A DNA stretch of 64,000 bases from Prostheceraeus crozeri (Eukaryota; Platyhelminthes; Polycladida; Euryleptidae): NCBI GenBank assembly GCA_907163375.1, contig CAJQUW010005569.1, forward strand, positions 1 through 64,000, read 5' to 3'. The position numbers were made by a program, and so were the translations under genes. Shown here in pieces: positions 24,248 through 35,200 of the stretch. Positions within the stretch are counted from its first letter, which is position 1. Each line of letters begins with the position of its first letter. The notes beneath the pieces are model-generated. The model saw only the letters and a list, made by a program, of their open reading frames with translations, did no database searches and had not been told where the DNA came from.

Positions 24248-24856
24248 TTAAAAAAGACGACAATTATAGAACGACCCATCGAATTTCACTTGTTTGTTGA
24301 GTTTAGGACTCAATTTTTTAATGTAAAAAGCTTCTTTGATATTTAGGGCAAATCCATCACTATCTGATGCCAGGATTTTTAAATTTTCAGGGTTACATCT
24401 GCAACTACAATTCAGTCGGTGATCAAAGATCGCCGAGATTTTGGACTTATGCTCCTTAACTCTAATGTTTAGGTGTCTGAGAGTTTTACCAATGTAGGTA
24501 AAGCGAGGATCAACCTCACATGTGAAACAATATACAACACCTGATTTCAACATTAAAGGAGTTCTGTCCTTGTTCGAAAAGTAGCTTTTCAACTTTGTGC
24601 AAGTGAACACCCACCTAACCTTGCTGTCAGGATCAATCCGATTAAAAATGCTCTGAAGTCTCTTCTTAAAGAACAGAGACTGCTGTCCAAAAAAAGAAAT
24701 TTTAACAACATGGCTGTATGATTGATCAGACTTGACAGAAGGGTTGGAAATTTTTTTATCTAGGAATTTTTTGCTGGTATCCAAGATAAATGAGTCAGGA
24801 ACAGATGATTTTGACTTAACGAACATTTTTGATTTTATCGTCATCTTCGGTGGCAA
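24248..24856 (-). pseudogene. Penelope-like element, GIY-YIG endonuclease region
   Basis: An open 202-codon segment with VVYCFTC, FTYIGKTLRHLNIRVKEHKS and, near the end, FALNIKEAFYIKKLSPKLN. This is the C-terminal GIY-YIG endonuclease of a Penelope-like retroelement, preceded by the Lys-rich linker typical after the reverse transcriptase. The zinc-binding-like cysteines (TCEV; CSCRC) and sequence differ clearly from the copy at 34 kb, so it is another lineage. No reverse-transcriptase core is recognisable upstream (24857-25100), so the copy is 5' truncated. The stretch is intact and may be fairly recent. Confidence 0.82.
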
Positions 24857-25219
24857 GTTCCATATTTTTCATTTCTCTATCAGTGTGCGCATCACTGCAT
24901 GAGGAAAGTTCCCAAGCTGATTTTTGTTTTAGGCTGCACTTAACTGCAGTGTGGGTACCAGATCTTCCATGTCTTGCAGAAAATAAAGGAATTGCAGATT
25001 TGCGATTTTATGGAAGATCGGGAGGTTGAGATCAGCTTCATCCTTTCAGTTAAGTTTTGTTTGTGGTGAGATTTGAAACTCCAACTTCTTGTTCGTTAGT
25101 CCTTTTATTTACACTTAGTTAAGGTTTTTGATCAATTATCTCTCTTCGTGATTTCGTTTCCTTCAGGTCTGTTTTAGTTTTGACATCATTAGCGGTGTTT
25201 GCTATTATTATGGCATTAT

Positions 25220-25397
25220 GACCTCCGTGGCGCCGTGCTTAAGTGCTTGACCCAGCTGTCTTTTGGTGTAGAGTTCGAAATTGTCATTGGAAGCCGACAG
25301 GAAGGGCATCCAGTCTTAAAGGTGTCGCAATGCTCCATCGAACGTCTGAATATGTCAGCACCGCTCAAGTCTTCAGTGAGGGAGTAGTGACGTTATT
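25220..25397 (+). repeat. tRNA-SINE family 1 copy
   Basis: Begins ACCTCCGTGGCGCCGTGC and has the body GTCATTGGAAGCCGACAGGA, GAATATGTCAGCACCGC and tail GAGTAGTGACGTTA. The B box is decayed (GAGTTCGAAATT), so this is an older copy. Confidence 0.8.
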
Positions 25398-25504
25398 TTT
25401 AGTACCGAGTTATTTTCTTTTTCATCTCGTGGAAGTTGAAGTTGCGCTTTCTCCTCAATTAAAGTACTAGCTGTTAAAATATGTGTTCAATTTATTGCTA
25501 AAAG

Positions 25505-25937
25505 CAGAGATTATCAAAATTTAACTGATGTCAATTAATTGATTGCTTCTAATTTTAATTCATTGATGGCCTCGGTTTCGGATGTCAATTAACTGATTGA
25601 CTCAAACTCCTATTACAATAAATTGTCTGCTCAGAAAGAAATTTCTACTTGATGCATTTGTCCGCAATTGTGCTAAAATGAGGTCATCATCATTCAGATA
25701 CTCAGTGTATAATTTTTGACTGAAGGACTTATCCTATCGCAGCACTTGATCCTTAAGAAGCTCGCACTGAGTGTTCTATCATCTAGACAATTTTTTGTTT
25801 CTCAATAGTCCACTACTCGGTCGGAAGTAGTACACACGCTTCTTGATTGCTTTGTAATTGCAATTTTAATTAATTGACTGCTCAATAATACCAATTTCAA
25901 TTCATTGATTGAATAGAACAATTTTTGATTATCCTTG
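25505..25937 (+). mobile_element. hAT-type MITE family X, intact copy with perfect TSD
   Basis: A 433-bp element from CAGAGATTATCAAAATTT to its partial inverse (reverse complemented, CAAGGATAATCAAAAATTG), flanked by identical GCTAAAAG at 25497-25504 and 25938-25945. AT-rich subterminal repeats of the type TCAATTAATTGA occur at both ends. There is no coding capacity. This copy serves as the uninterrupted reference for the copies at 19754 and 31756-36322, and holds the empty site CGGATGTC at 25579-25586 that element B occupies elsewhere. Confidence 0.85.
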
Positions 25938-25945
25938 GCTAAAAG

Positions 25946-27688
25946 ACGCTAGATAAAAACACTTGTACACGCCAGCTTTCTCGAGCCGGCTCGCATTGTC
26001 AAGGATTGACAGGAGTGAGGATCCTGTTTGATCATTCCCTGCCTTCCAGTGAATGATGGTCTTTCATCTTCAATGTGATTGACTTCGGCAAGTCTGGTCT
26101 CTATCGGTGATCCACATCTAATCTCTAACCAAAAATCTGTGATCGCCAGGTGACTGAGTTATTTTCACCTTTGAATGCCAGCATGGATAGCTTGACAAAA
26201 ATGTTTCAGGATTGAATCGCGCTGTGAAACGTTTCCTTCCGTGGCATTGAGCTAAGCAATCATCTGGCACGCATTATGCTTGATGGTAGAAGTGGTACTT
26301 CACAACGATGAAGCGCCACGACTAACGTTGTCTCATGTCACGAGATCCCGGCCGTATCAGTTGCTGTCATCGCATTGTATCCTGCTAAAGATCCCTCATC
26401 CCTCCCGGGTGAATTCTGTGGCGCATCTGTTTCAAGGTGCTTCTGATGGTAAAATGCTTCTATGTAGATAATCGTTTTATGGTCAAGTTGATGAAAACGA
26501 TTTATTCATCATGAACATTCATAATCGCCAGGATCGCCACGATAGCATGAGGCTCATTACTCAAAAATGCAGAACTCTACAAAAAGTAACTGAAACTTGA
26601 ATTGTGTAAGCTGCAGATTTCTGTATGATTTGTAGGACGTATCGTCACCCGATGTTAGCAAACTTGTCACTGCGTTTTAGACAGAGTGATGAATGGATTA
26701 CATGTTGTTGCATTCCTTGTCGTATATTTTCATACACTTTGTCAACCAATGCATAGAACCACATTCCATGTCTTTTGATTGACCGAGAATATTCAGACAA
26801 ATTTGCTGAGTGATTGAAGATATGTTCATAAATATACTTGAATGCTAAATGTTCAATTATTCGACATAGACGCATCTTTGCCTGTATCATTATAATCTTT
26901 ATAAAGACAACCATCTGATTGAAGCATTCCATCATTATGATGGAAGATAGGAAATATTCGAGTAAGCGAGATAGGAAAAAATTCAAGAGATGAGAACAAT
27001 AACATTCACACACGTATAATAGATTCATATATCCTTGCGGGAACAGAAAACGTTCTGGTATTCTAGTCGTCATCGGTACGGTATGCCCTATTGAAGAGAA
27101 TAAGAAACTCAGATGCAGATAGACCGTCATACCAGCTGCAGACATCTTCGTTGATGAAATAATTCAAATCCTGTCATACTGTGCTGCAGTGATACCGACC
27201 CAGCGTAATTGACATCAATTGAAACGCATGCAGTTCCTGTAATGACTTAAATCAAACCTTGTTCTTTTTATTCATATCCTGATTTTTTTACCTTCGGCGT
27301 CTCGGCACGCGTATCATAATGATTTTTACTTTCTGATTGTTTTGGTCAGCCGCCAGCTTTTGTATACATCCACCTAATGGTTAGTGTATGGAATGTAAGC
27401 TTCAATGTGCATTTCACATTCGTGCCCACGAAGTTCAAATGCTGAAGCCCGAGCTTTGATAACAAGACGTAAATCATTTATTAATCTTAGATGTCTTTAG
27501 TTGAGATAACGTTTTATCTGCATCTGAGGTACTGATTCTCTTCGGTAAAGTATACTACACAGATGACGGCCGATAATTCAACATATTCAAATGCGTTAAT
27601 GCAGCTAAACAAAGCGACTCATTCACTTTTAGGCAGTCTAAAATTATTGCTTGAAAATGTTGAATCCTAGAATCTTAAGCATGCGATG
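25946..27688. other. SNX29 intron; one long minus-strand open frame of doubtful status
   Basis: The only notable item is a 166-codon minus-strand frame at 26645-27145, starting MSAAGMTVYLHLSFLF. It is rich in hydrophobic residues (for example LLNFFLSRLLEYFLSSIIMM) and could include one or two membrane segments. I recognise no family, and no promoter, intron or poly(A) signal stands out, so a chance frame in AT-rich DNA is more likely than a nested gene. Confidence 0.2.
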
Positions 27689-27872
27689 GTCTCCGTAGCA
27701 CAGGTGTTAAGTACTTGGCCTAGTGATCCTTTGGTCCAGAGGTCGATCCCCGAAGGTGTCATTGAAAATCGATGGGAAGAGCATCCTGACTAAAAGTACT
27801 ACAGTACTCCAGAATTGTCTGACCATGCCAGCATCGTCCAAGCCTCCAGTATGGGAGATCAGTGAGACCAGA
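27689..27872 (+). repeat. tRNA-SINE family 1 copy
   Basis: GTCTCCGTAGCACAGGTG head, GAGGTCGATCCCCGAAGG B box, then GTGTCATTGAAAATCG, CTGACCATGCCAGCATCGTC and a decayed tail. Confidence 0.82.
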
Positions 27873-29919
27873 TAAAGTTTCAATTTTTAGAATCTTAAAA
27901 AAATTAATTACTTGCTAAGTGGACAAACAGCGGATCAACTCTCTTCGTTGGAGATGAATTGATGAGTAAGTCGTTGTGTCATAGTCACATTTCAATATCT
28001 TAGTACTAAAAAAACAATTTTGCTGTCGGTCCATGACGATGATAAGCGGACAGGTCAATGGGAGGTCAGAAGCGTTTTCATCTATTGAAGTCGTTTATCA
28101 TGAATCTAGACCTATTCAGACGCTTACGTCGTCTTCTAGCCTTCCACAATAGTCATTTACCGCCATTTGCATCGCTGATGTCATCAACAAGGAATATAAT
28201 CAATGAAAAAAAATCCAAAATTGAATTCTTTCACTTATTCCTTTGACGTCAGTGTAATGCCAGCTTTGTCGCAGTGCATGCACCTACATACCCTTCATGG
28301 CAGAACATTAGAGTGAAATAAGCAACATCCTTAGAAACAACAATTATCACATTGAATACATGCACGCATTATTACTCAACATTTCCGTAAGCATGAGTCG
28401 AATTGATTTGTAGGCATTGTTTTACAGCGAGATGGTTCATTAAAAACATTCAATAGATAAGCTAATGTTGAAGATAGACGATGTAAAATACACGGTACAA
28501 GACAAGTGTGTAATTACATATTCTGTTGACATATGTGATACTTAAGACTAACATCAGAAACATATTTATTCACTATTTCCTAGCAAGTTTCCCTAGATAA
28601 ATAGCGAAGATTGAACTGAAATCTGAGCATGGAAAGCGAGACGTTTCCGATGGATTTCATGATTTTTTGTGGTGATGAAGTATAATAATTAGGGGATGTA
28701 GAATAGATATTCATTTCATCATTTCTGTCATGGAATTGCGCCTTGAGCTCAAGATATTGTAAATACCGAAGGTATTTACGTAAAGTTGACACAATGCCTT
28801 TTTGTGTTGCGTGTTATTCAATGTGGATGAAATACCTATATACATTAGCCTTTCATTCAACCTTGAAATATGGGACATGATTATCATGTTTATCGAAAGA
28901 AGGGCGTTTCTAAGAAGCGTGCCTTTTGAATCCCTTAAAGACGTAATTCATGCGTCATGTGTTGTGGGACACACCCACGTCATGCCTCGATAATCCAACA
29001 AACGCTTACCTCATGAAGGCGTCTCATGAATTGCTCTAAAATTTTGTCTGTGAAACTTCTGCAACATACTGTCATGGAGTCAGGAGTCTGTGAATAAAAA
29101 AGTCAAAGAAAATGGGAACAACACAGCTTTCATCACTCACTGAAGTAACTTCTATCACGGAATTTTTCAATTTTCACTTATAGCAGAAAAATTTTGACTT
29201 ATTATAATCGCACTTTCTCATGGTTTTTTGTAACATGTTGTCTCTTTGTCTCTGCATAACTCAACTGTCTCTGTATAACATCAACTGCATAAAATTCGTC
29301 CTGTCATATTCGTACATGAACTCAGCATTTTTTTATCCTAACATCGTCATCGCTGCGTCTGCTTTACACTGCTAAATGAAAGGACACGTCCTTTCATGAC
29401 CTTGATTATCACCTCTTAATCTACTAAAGCGTTTCATTTTTGTGCTTTATTTGGCAATGCAAACTGAGAACCGTCTTTCGATCTTTGTTTTTATAGAAAT
29501 ATGAGGAAGTATTTTGCGTATTATTTAACTTAAAATATGCTTCATGTAGTGTAATTGAAAGATGCGCTTATAAAATGGTCTTCGTATGTGATTCTTATTC
29601 TGTAGAATAAGTAATGAGTCCCGTCTCATTTTGAGTCAGTTTTAACCAGGATGACCCAGATATTTCGACCCATATTTGATATGAATGACTCGGAAACGAC
29701 CCAAATTCGATATGGAGTTATGAATGACTAGTAATCGGTTTGTATTCGATTCAGAGTGAGTCGAATATGCAGTCGATAGATTTATTGGTGGGGATGTGTT
29801 TTCCGGTATTTGTGTGATTTCGGTTGCCACCTCGAGTTGGCTGCTAATATGATTTCTTCATTTTATGGTGCGCGCCTCTTCCATATTTATTTCCGCTATT
29901 ACTCTGTAAAAGCAATGTG
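27873..29919. other. SNX29 intron, nothing recognised
   Basis: No exon or element end identified in 2 kb. Confidence 0.5.
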
Positions 29920-30092
29920 GTCTCCGTGGCACAATGGTTAAGTGCTTGGCCTAGCGATCTTTTGGTTCAGAGGTCTAGCCCCGAAGGTGTCATTGGAAGT
30001 CGGCAGGAAGGGCATCCTGACTAAAAGTATTACAACGTCAACACCGTCTAAGCCCCAAGTATGGGGAGTAGTGACGTAGAAGCTTCATTTTT
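29920..30092 (+). repeat. tRNA-SINE family 1 copy
   Basis: GTCTCCGTGGCACAATGG head, CATTGGAAGTCGGCAGGAAG body, GTATGGGGAGTAGTGACGTA tail. Lacks part of the middle (the CTCCAGA...GTCTGA segment). Confidence 0.85.
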
Positions 30093-31755
30093 TCACTATA
30101 TAAAAGCAATCTCATCCTTGAATAAGGCACATGTGTAGAAAAGTTCTAAGAGAACAGCATAAAACTAAAATTTTGGGGAAATCATACATAGATGGGCTTT
30201 TGCTTGCTCTCTAACCTACGAAGCTTCCCTTCTTGGCAAAGCGAAGGTGATGCGAGTTAACTGTCTAAATCTGTGGCTGATCATCTTGATATTTATCATC
30301 TGCTGTTGCAAAACTTCAATAATTTGAGATGCGTTGAATAATCGCCTTTAACTAAGTGTGAGTAAGGTTGTTTATGTAGAAATGTTCAAATGATGGCATT
30401 CGACACCAGTGCATAATATACACACTAGCGCTAAGCGCAATAACTGCAGGTTGTATTTTCCTAAACAAAAGCTTCTTATATTAATTGAAAAACGGTTTTG
30501 TAAAAGAGACAAAAGTAGCAGCTTTATCACGATGTCTTATTCAATCAATGACCTTAACATGTTTTAAGACAGAGCTTTCGTACATTGCTTTCAGAGATGA
30601 TTTTAAAGCCACGTCTTTGAAGCTGATTTTTATTGTTATAATCATGGTGTAAAACTTTGCTTTCACACATATTCGATAGCAGAAGTTTTAGGCATGGTTT
30701 TAAAACAGTGCTTTTACACATGCTTTTCAATGCGTGCTGTTTTGCAACTATGATTTTGATTCCAGTAATTGATGAACATGTATTGGACAAGTTGATAAGC
30801 ACATTGTTGTTTTACTCAAGCCGAAAGCGGATTAAGACACTCAAGCCAATAAATCCTACTGTATAGCCATAACTTACTAGACAAGACATTGAGTGACATT
30901 GAGATTGAGACTTTCAAGACATTGAGTAGCTTTCAGCAGATATAAGTAGTATGATATGAACATGCAACTTAGTAAACTTACGAATAACATATTCGACATT
31001 ACAGGTGCCTCATTTCACGCATAAAAATAGCTGCTTAGGTTTCCGACACATTTCATATGTTGTTCAATCGAAAAGAAAAATGCTGTATGGAGTAAAAAGG
31101 GCATGATGTTTTTTATTTTTCAGAGCAACTTGATAATAACCCCAAGTGAGAAGCAATTAGTGCGCAGTCCGTTCACATTTATCTTCGTCTTCATTTATCT
31201 TTTTCGGACTCTTATTCAGATTAGTTCGTAGATGGTGATCAATCGTATCAAACTAGGTTTGGTCGCACAATTATAGAAAATTGTAAAACTTGGATGAAAA
31301 CGAGAGTGTTTGATTTCCATCATCGCACCGATGATCTCAGATCTCACGTCAGTTTCGGGTCATCCAGGCCTCGTAGAATTGGGAATTTCCTCTCGAGAAT
31401 TCGGTTTGAGGAACATCGCGTCTGAAAGTTTTGATGCGGAGTCATTGACAACGAGAGACGCTGAATTCCCTTGAATTTCTCTCTGACTTATCAGACATCC
31501 TGGTGGATTGCGAGAGAGTGAAGTTCGAAGCAGAAGGGAATTTGAGTTTTACAACTGCAAACTATTTCGCTTTTTATTAGAATGGGAAAGAAAATTGTCG
31601 AGTCACAACACAATTCAATGTTTAGATATTTCTACCCTTCCTCTCTTATTAGTGCATCTTACACCGCATCCATTCGAGTTTATGGTCAGGAACAGGAGGG
31701 CATTTCTCACAGACATAATTGTAGAACAACGTTAATTTCACTCCTTCATTTTGTT
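30093..31755. other. SNX29 intron; weak local repeat at 30.55-30.80 kb
   Basis: Around 30590-30760 a loosely repeated string of the type GCTTTCACACAT, then TTTTAGGCATGG or TTTTAAAACAG, gives a repetitive open frame, probably an old microsatellite-like duplication. Nothing else recognised. Confidence 0.4.
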
Positions 31756-31991
31756 TATTGATCAAAAATTATAAGAAAAATTAATTTTGCGATTTTAAAG
31801 TGCGAGCTTCTTCAGGATCATCTGCTGCGATTGTATAAGTCCTTCAGTCGATATTAAAGATTGCAACGAAATTATCCACTGACTAAATGAATGATGTTGA
31901 CCTACTTTTTGACTTCTTTTTTTGTAGTAGCCTTGGCCGGAATGCATTTTTTTTAAAGTTGGGAAGAGCCAAGTTTATCGTTATTGATATA

Positions 31992-33729
31992 CAGGGTGGC
32001 GCACGTAAACCGCCGGATTTTAAACTTTTATTACTCCTCAAATATTCATCCGATCGTCATGAAATTTCGACTCATACTAGTTTGGAGCATAGGATTTATG
32101 ATGATTATACCTGTTGTACTGAGAATTGTCAGAAAATTCTGATTCTATTGACCGAATGACATGTAGTAAAATTGACATGCGAACAATGTATCTTAACATG
32201 TAAAATTTAATGATAAACTTTTCCCTTTATTTCCCCACGTCTTTATCAATAATGACCAAAACGAATTAAGGTAAATGTCATAGAAAACATTTATTAAATG
32301 AAAAACATAAGAAAAAAGTGTTAGTAGTCATCGAACTTCAACGTGTCCTCCTCCATTCTCGAAGACGGATTCGAGTCGCTTTTGGTAGGCCAGAGTAGTT
32401 TCTCGACACATGTCAGTTGTCACTTCTTGAAATGCTTGTATGATGCGGTCCTTCAGGTCTTGCATGGATGTTGGCCGTGTATGGTAAACCTTGGACTTGA
32501 CAAAACCCCACAAGAAGAAATTGCAAGGCGTCAGGTCAGGTGAACGCGGTGGCCAGGACATGTTAGGAGATCCACGTCCCATCCATCTGTTAGGCATCTG
32601 CTTGTTCAACCACTCACGCACAGGAAGTCCCCAGTGTGGAGGTGCACCATCCTGCATGAATATGATGCTCTTGCCTCTTCTGTCCGACTGCACCGCTGGC
32701 CAAAATTCCTCCTGTGGCATCTTGAGATACCGATCCTTGTTGACGGAGGTGTCGAAGAAGAACGGTCCGTAGATACCTGATTGGCTGATTACCGCCTAGA
32801 CGGTGGTGCGTGGCGAGTGCATAGACTCTTGCTTGATCCAGTGAGGGTTCTAGTTGGCCCAATAACGACAATTGTGGCGATTCACACCACCATCCAGATG
32901 GAAGTGAGCTTCATCGGACCAGGTTAGTTCCACTAAATGGCTGGGGTTGACTTAGATGCGCTGTAGCTCCTGTTCTGCGAACTCCATTCGGTTTTCCAGA
33001 TCTTCTTCGTGTAATCGCTGCACCACCTGGACCTTGTACGGATGCCATCCATAGTCATGGAGGATGCGCTGGATAGTGCGGCGACTCACTTGAAGAGCAT
33101 TAGATGCACGACGGGTAGATGTGTTTGGGTCCTCCTCGAAGTGCTGCACAACTCGTTCCACATTATGCTCCGTTCGATCAGAAGATGACCGGTCCGCTTG
33201 ACAGTCACCACACTACCACTGGTCAACAGGTTTGTGTGCCACCGCTTTATGGTACGGGCATCCGGTGCTCTCGCGTTCTTGCCATACTCTGAATGATAAA
33301 GCCTTTGTACCTCCACTGGACTCTTGAGCCATTCGTACCAAGCCGCGCATTTTGCTCGTTCTGCAACCGAATAATCATTCATTCTTCTATGTTCGATTCT
33401 TTTCAGATAGTGATTTAATCGTCGAATGGTATTTTATATGACATGGAAGTAACTGAACAAAATTCACTTCAAGACTGCGCACAATTCGTTGTGCAGAATA
33501 CGATTCATGTTAAGTTAATTAACTTGATCTAGATTTTCGATGTCAACAAAATGAGTACATGTCATTCGGTCAATAGAATCAGAATTTTCTGACAATTCTC
33601 AGTACAACAGGTATAATCATCATAAATCCTATGCTCCAAACTATTATGAGTCGAAATTTCATGACGATCGGATGAATATTTGAGGAGTAATAAAAGTTTA
33701 AAATCCGGCGGTTTACGTGCGCCACCCTG
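31992..33729 (-). mobile_element. Tc1/mariner element with 174-bp inverted ends, DD37D type
   Basis: The element starts CAGGGTGGCGCACGTAAACC and ends with its inverse, flanked by TA at 31990-31991 and 33730-33731. The inverted repeats (31992-32165 and 33556-33729) are 174 bp each and differ at only one position I can see, so the insertion is recent. The transposase relic lies on the minus strand inside. It sits in the 3' part of the Penelope copy. Confidence 0.92.
32328..33382 (-). pseudogene. Mariner-type transposase (DUF4817-like), decayed
   Basis: Reads from MNDYSVAERAKCAAWYEWLK (N-terminal helix-turn-helix of the DUF4817 type) through RASNALQVSRRTIQRILHDY and WHPYKVQVVQRLHEEDLENR to the catalytic core and a stop at 32328. 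The DDE triad residues are in TWSDEAHFHLDGG, FMQDGAPPHWG and RSPDLTPCNFF; 37 residues separate the second and third Asp, giving a DD37D spacing. A frame change lies near 33195, and in-frame stops lie near 32951, 32851 and 32797. At about 350 codons the length is normal for the family. The protein cannot be made whole from this copy although the ends are almost identical, so the copy probably moved using enzyme from another copy. Confidence 0.88.
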
Positions 33730-34007
33730 TAGTTTATTTGTTATGTAAATATATTTCAGACATACTCCATGTCCATTCTCAATACAAAAATAACTGTAAA
33801 TATCGAGGTCTTATGGAATACAGGTATCAAAATTTGAAATTCACTTAACAGACAATAACATTGGTATAGCAAGATGCATAGGATATCTGACAATCATAGA
33901 ATGGAGAAAGCCAGATATCTTGGCCCGAGAACCAGCCCCAACCACCCAGCCAATGGGACTTCTGAGGATAGAATAGAAGTCTATAAAATGCTGTAAATAA
34001 TTACGCC

Positions 34008-35075
34008 TCAGAAGAAAAGTATATCTGTGAATGCTTCGCACTCTCGTTTGTTGTTGATGGATGGATTATTCTTTTTTATGTAAATAGCTTCCTTTAGTCG
34101 GAGGTCTGCTGTATCTTTTGCTGTTGCAAGGATGTTGGTTGAGAATTGTCCTTCGCACACGATTTTATGTTTGTAGACAGAGGATGTTGTAGTTTGGAGA
34201 TGTTCTCGAATTCTCTGGTGGAGTGGTCTTATAGTGCTGCCTATGTATGTGTTGTTGCATTTTGTACATTTCATTTGGTAGATCACATTCTTTTTCAGGC
34301 ATTTCATTTCATCATTCAGGTTGCAGTTCTTCATCTTGCAGGTTCCTTGTCTCAAAGGTCGATGCTTTTTGAGGACATTTCTCAATGTCTTGGATCTCTG
34401 TGCGAGTCTTATGTTGAATCCTTCTTTTTTCAAAATGTGTTTGATCTGTGTATTGATTTTGTCGGAGATGTATTCGAACTTCAAATACATGACATCTTCT
34501 TTAGCATGTTTTCTCTTCGTTTTCTTCTGCGTTCTTGATACTTGTTTGGATTGCTTAATAATTTGTGGGGAGTATCCATTAATTTCTAGTATCTCCTCGA
34601 ATTCTCTTTCATGCTTGATGAAGTCGGATTTATCAGTGCATCGCTCTTTGATTCTGGCTCGCTCATTGTTAATGAAAGATATTTTCTGTGTCAGAGGAAT
34701 GTTTGAGTTATAGTGTACGAAAATGTTCTTTTTTGCCTTTTTCTTATAGAAATTGAATTTGGGCTCCTCGTTGATCTTCATAGTGATTTTGAAGTCAAGG
34801 AGACAAAGGCTGTTATCTTGTTCCGGTAATTCTAATTCAAACTTGATGCTGGGGTGCTGATTTTTCATGGTATCTAGCAACGTTAATGCTTCTTCACTGT
34901 TGTTGGCAAGAAAAAAGCAGTCATCAACATAGCGCTTGAAAAGTGGCATGTATGGCACTGATCGAAGAGCATTCTTTTCGAGACTATCCATGAAGAGGAT
35001 TGCGACAACACCAGAGAGGGAAGATCCCATAGGGAGGCCACTACGTTGGTGGTAGAATTTGTCATTGAATTGCAT
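34008..35075 (-). pseudogene. Penelope-like reverse transcriptase (partial) and GIY-YIG endonuclease
   Basis: A 355-codon open stretch. It enters in the reverse-transcriptase palm: RSGLPMGSSLSGVVAILFMD (residues 11-30) is the motif before the catalytic YVDD box, found at residues 49-52 in FKRYVDDCFF. A Lys-rich connector (about 175-240) follows, then a Cys cluster (CKMKNC; CTKC) and the GIY-YIG nuclease with VIYQM (264-268), NTYIGSTIRPLHQRIREHL (275-293) and the Glu-bearing LRLKEAIYI (325-333). The first half of the reverse transcriptase is absent because the copy is 5' truncated at about 35096. Penelope elements use this endonuclease and a target-primed mechanism and form a class separate from LTR elements and LINEs. 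Confidence 0.9.
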
Positions 35076-35200
35076 GTAAGTGTTTTTGATGACAATTACT
35101 TTTTAACATTATTGCGGACAAATACATCAAACAGAAATTTCTTCATGAGTAGACAATTTATTGTAATCAGAACTTGAGTCAATTAGTTAATTGACATCCA

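Larger units (their letters stand above)
31913..35096 (-). mobile_element. 5'-truncated Penelope-like element in MITE X, itself split by mariner
   Basis: Boundaries are inferred from X: sequence matching X stops at TACTTTTTAA (35097-35106) and resumes at TACTTTTTGA (31903-31912), a 10-bp direct repeat with one mismatch that I read as the target duplication. Without the mariner (31992-33729 plus its duplicated TA) the copy is about 1.44 kb. It holds the coding segment 34008-35075 and a 3' untranslated part (about 31913-34007 minus the mariner). Penelope elements commonly insert 5'-truncated copies like this. Confidence 0.75.

Noticed and set aside
26645-27145. Nested intronic gene on the minus strand (166 codons)
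   Set aside because: No family, splice or poly(A) evidence; hydrophobic composition is common for chance frames in AT-rich DNA. Kept only as a note.
31820-31845. Hammerhead core (CTGAAGA on minus strand) in MITE X
   Set aside because: The corresponding position in the intact X copy reads CTTAAGA and no second core box follows.
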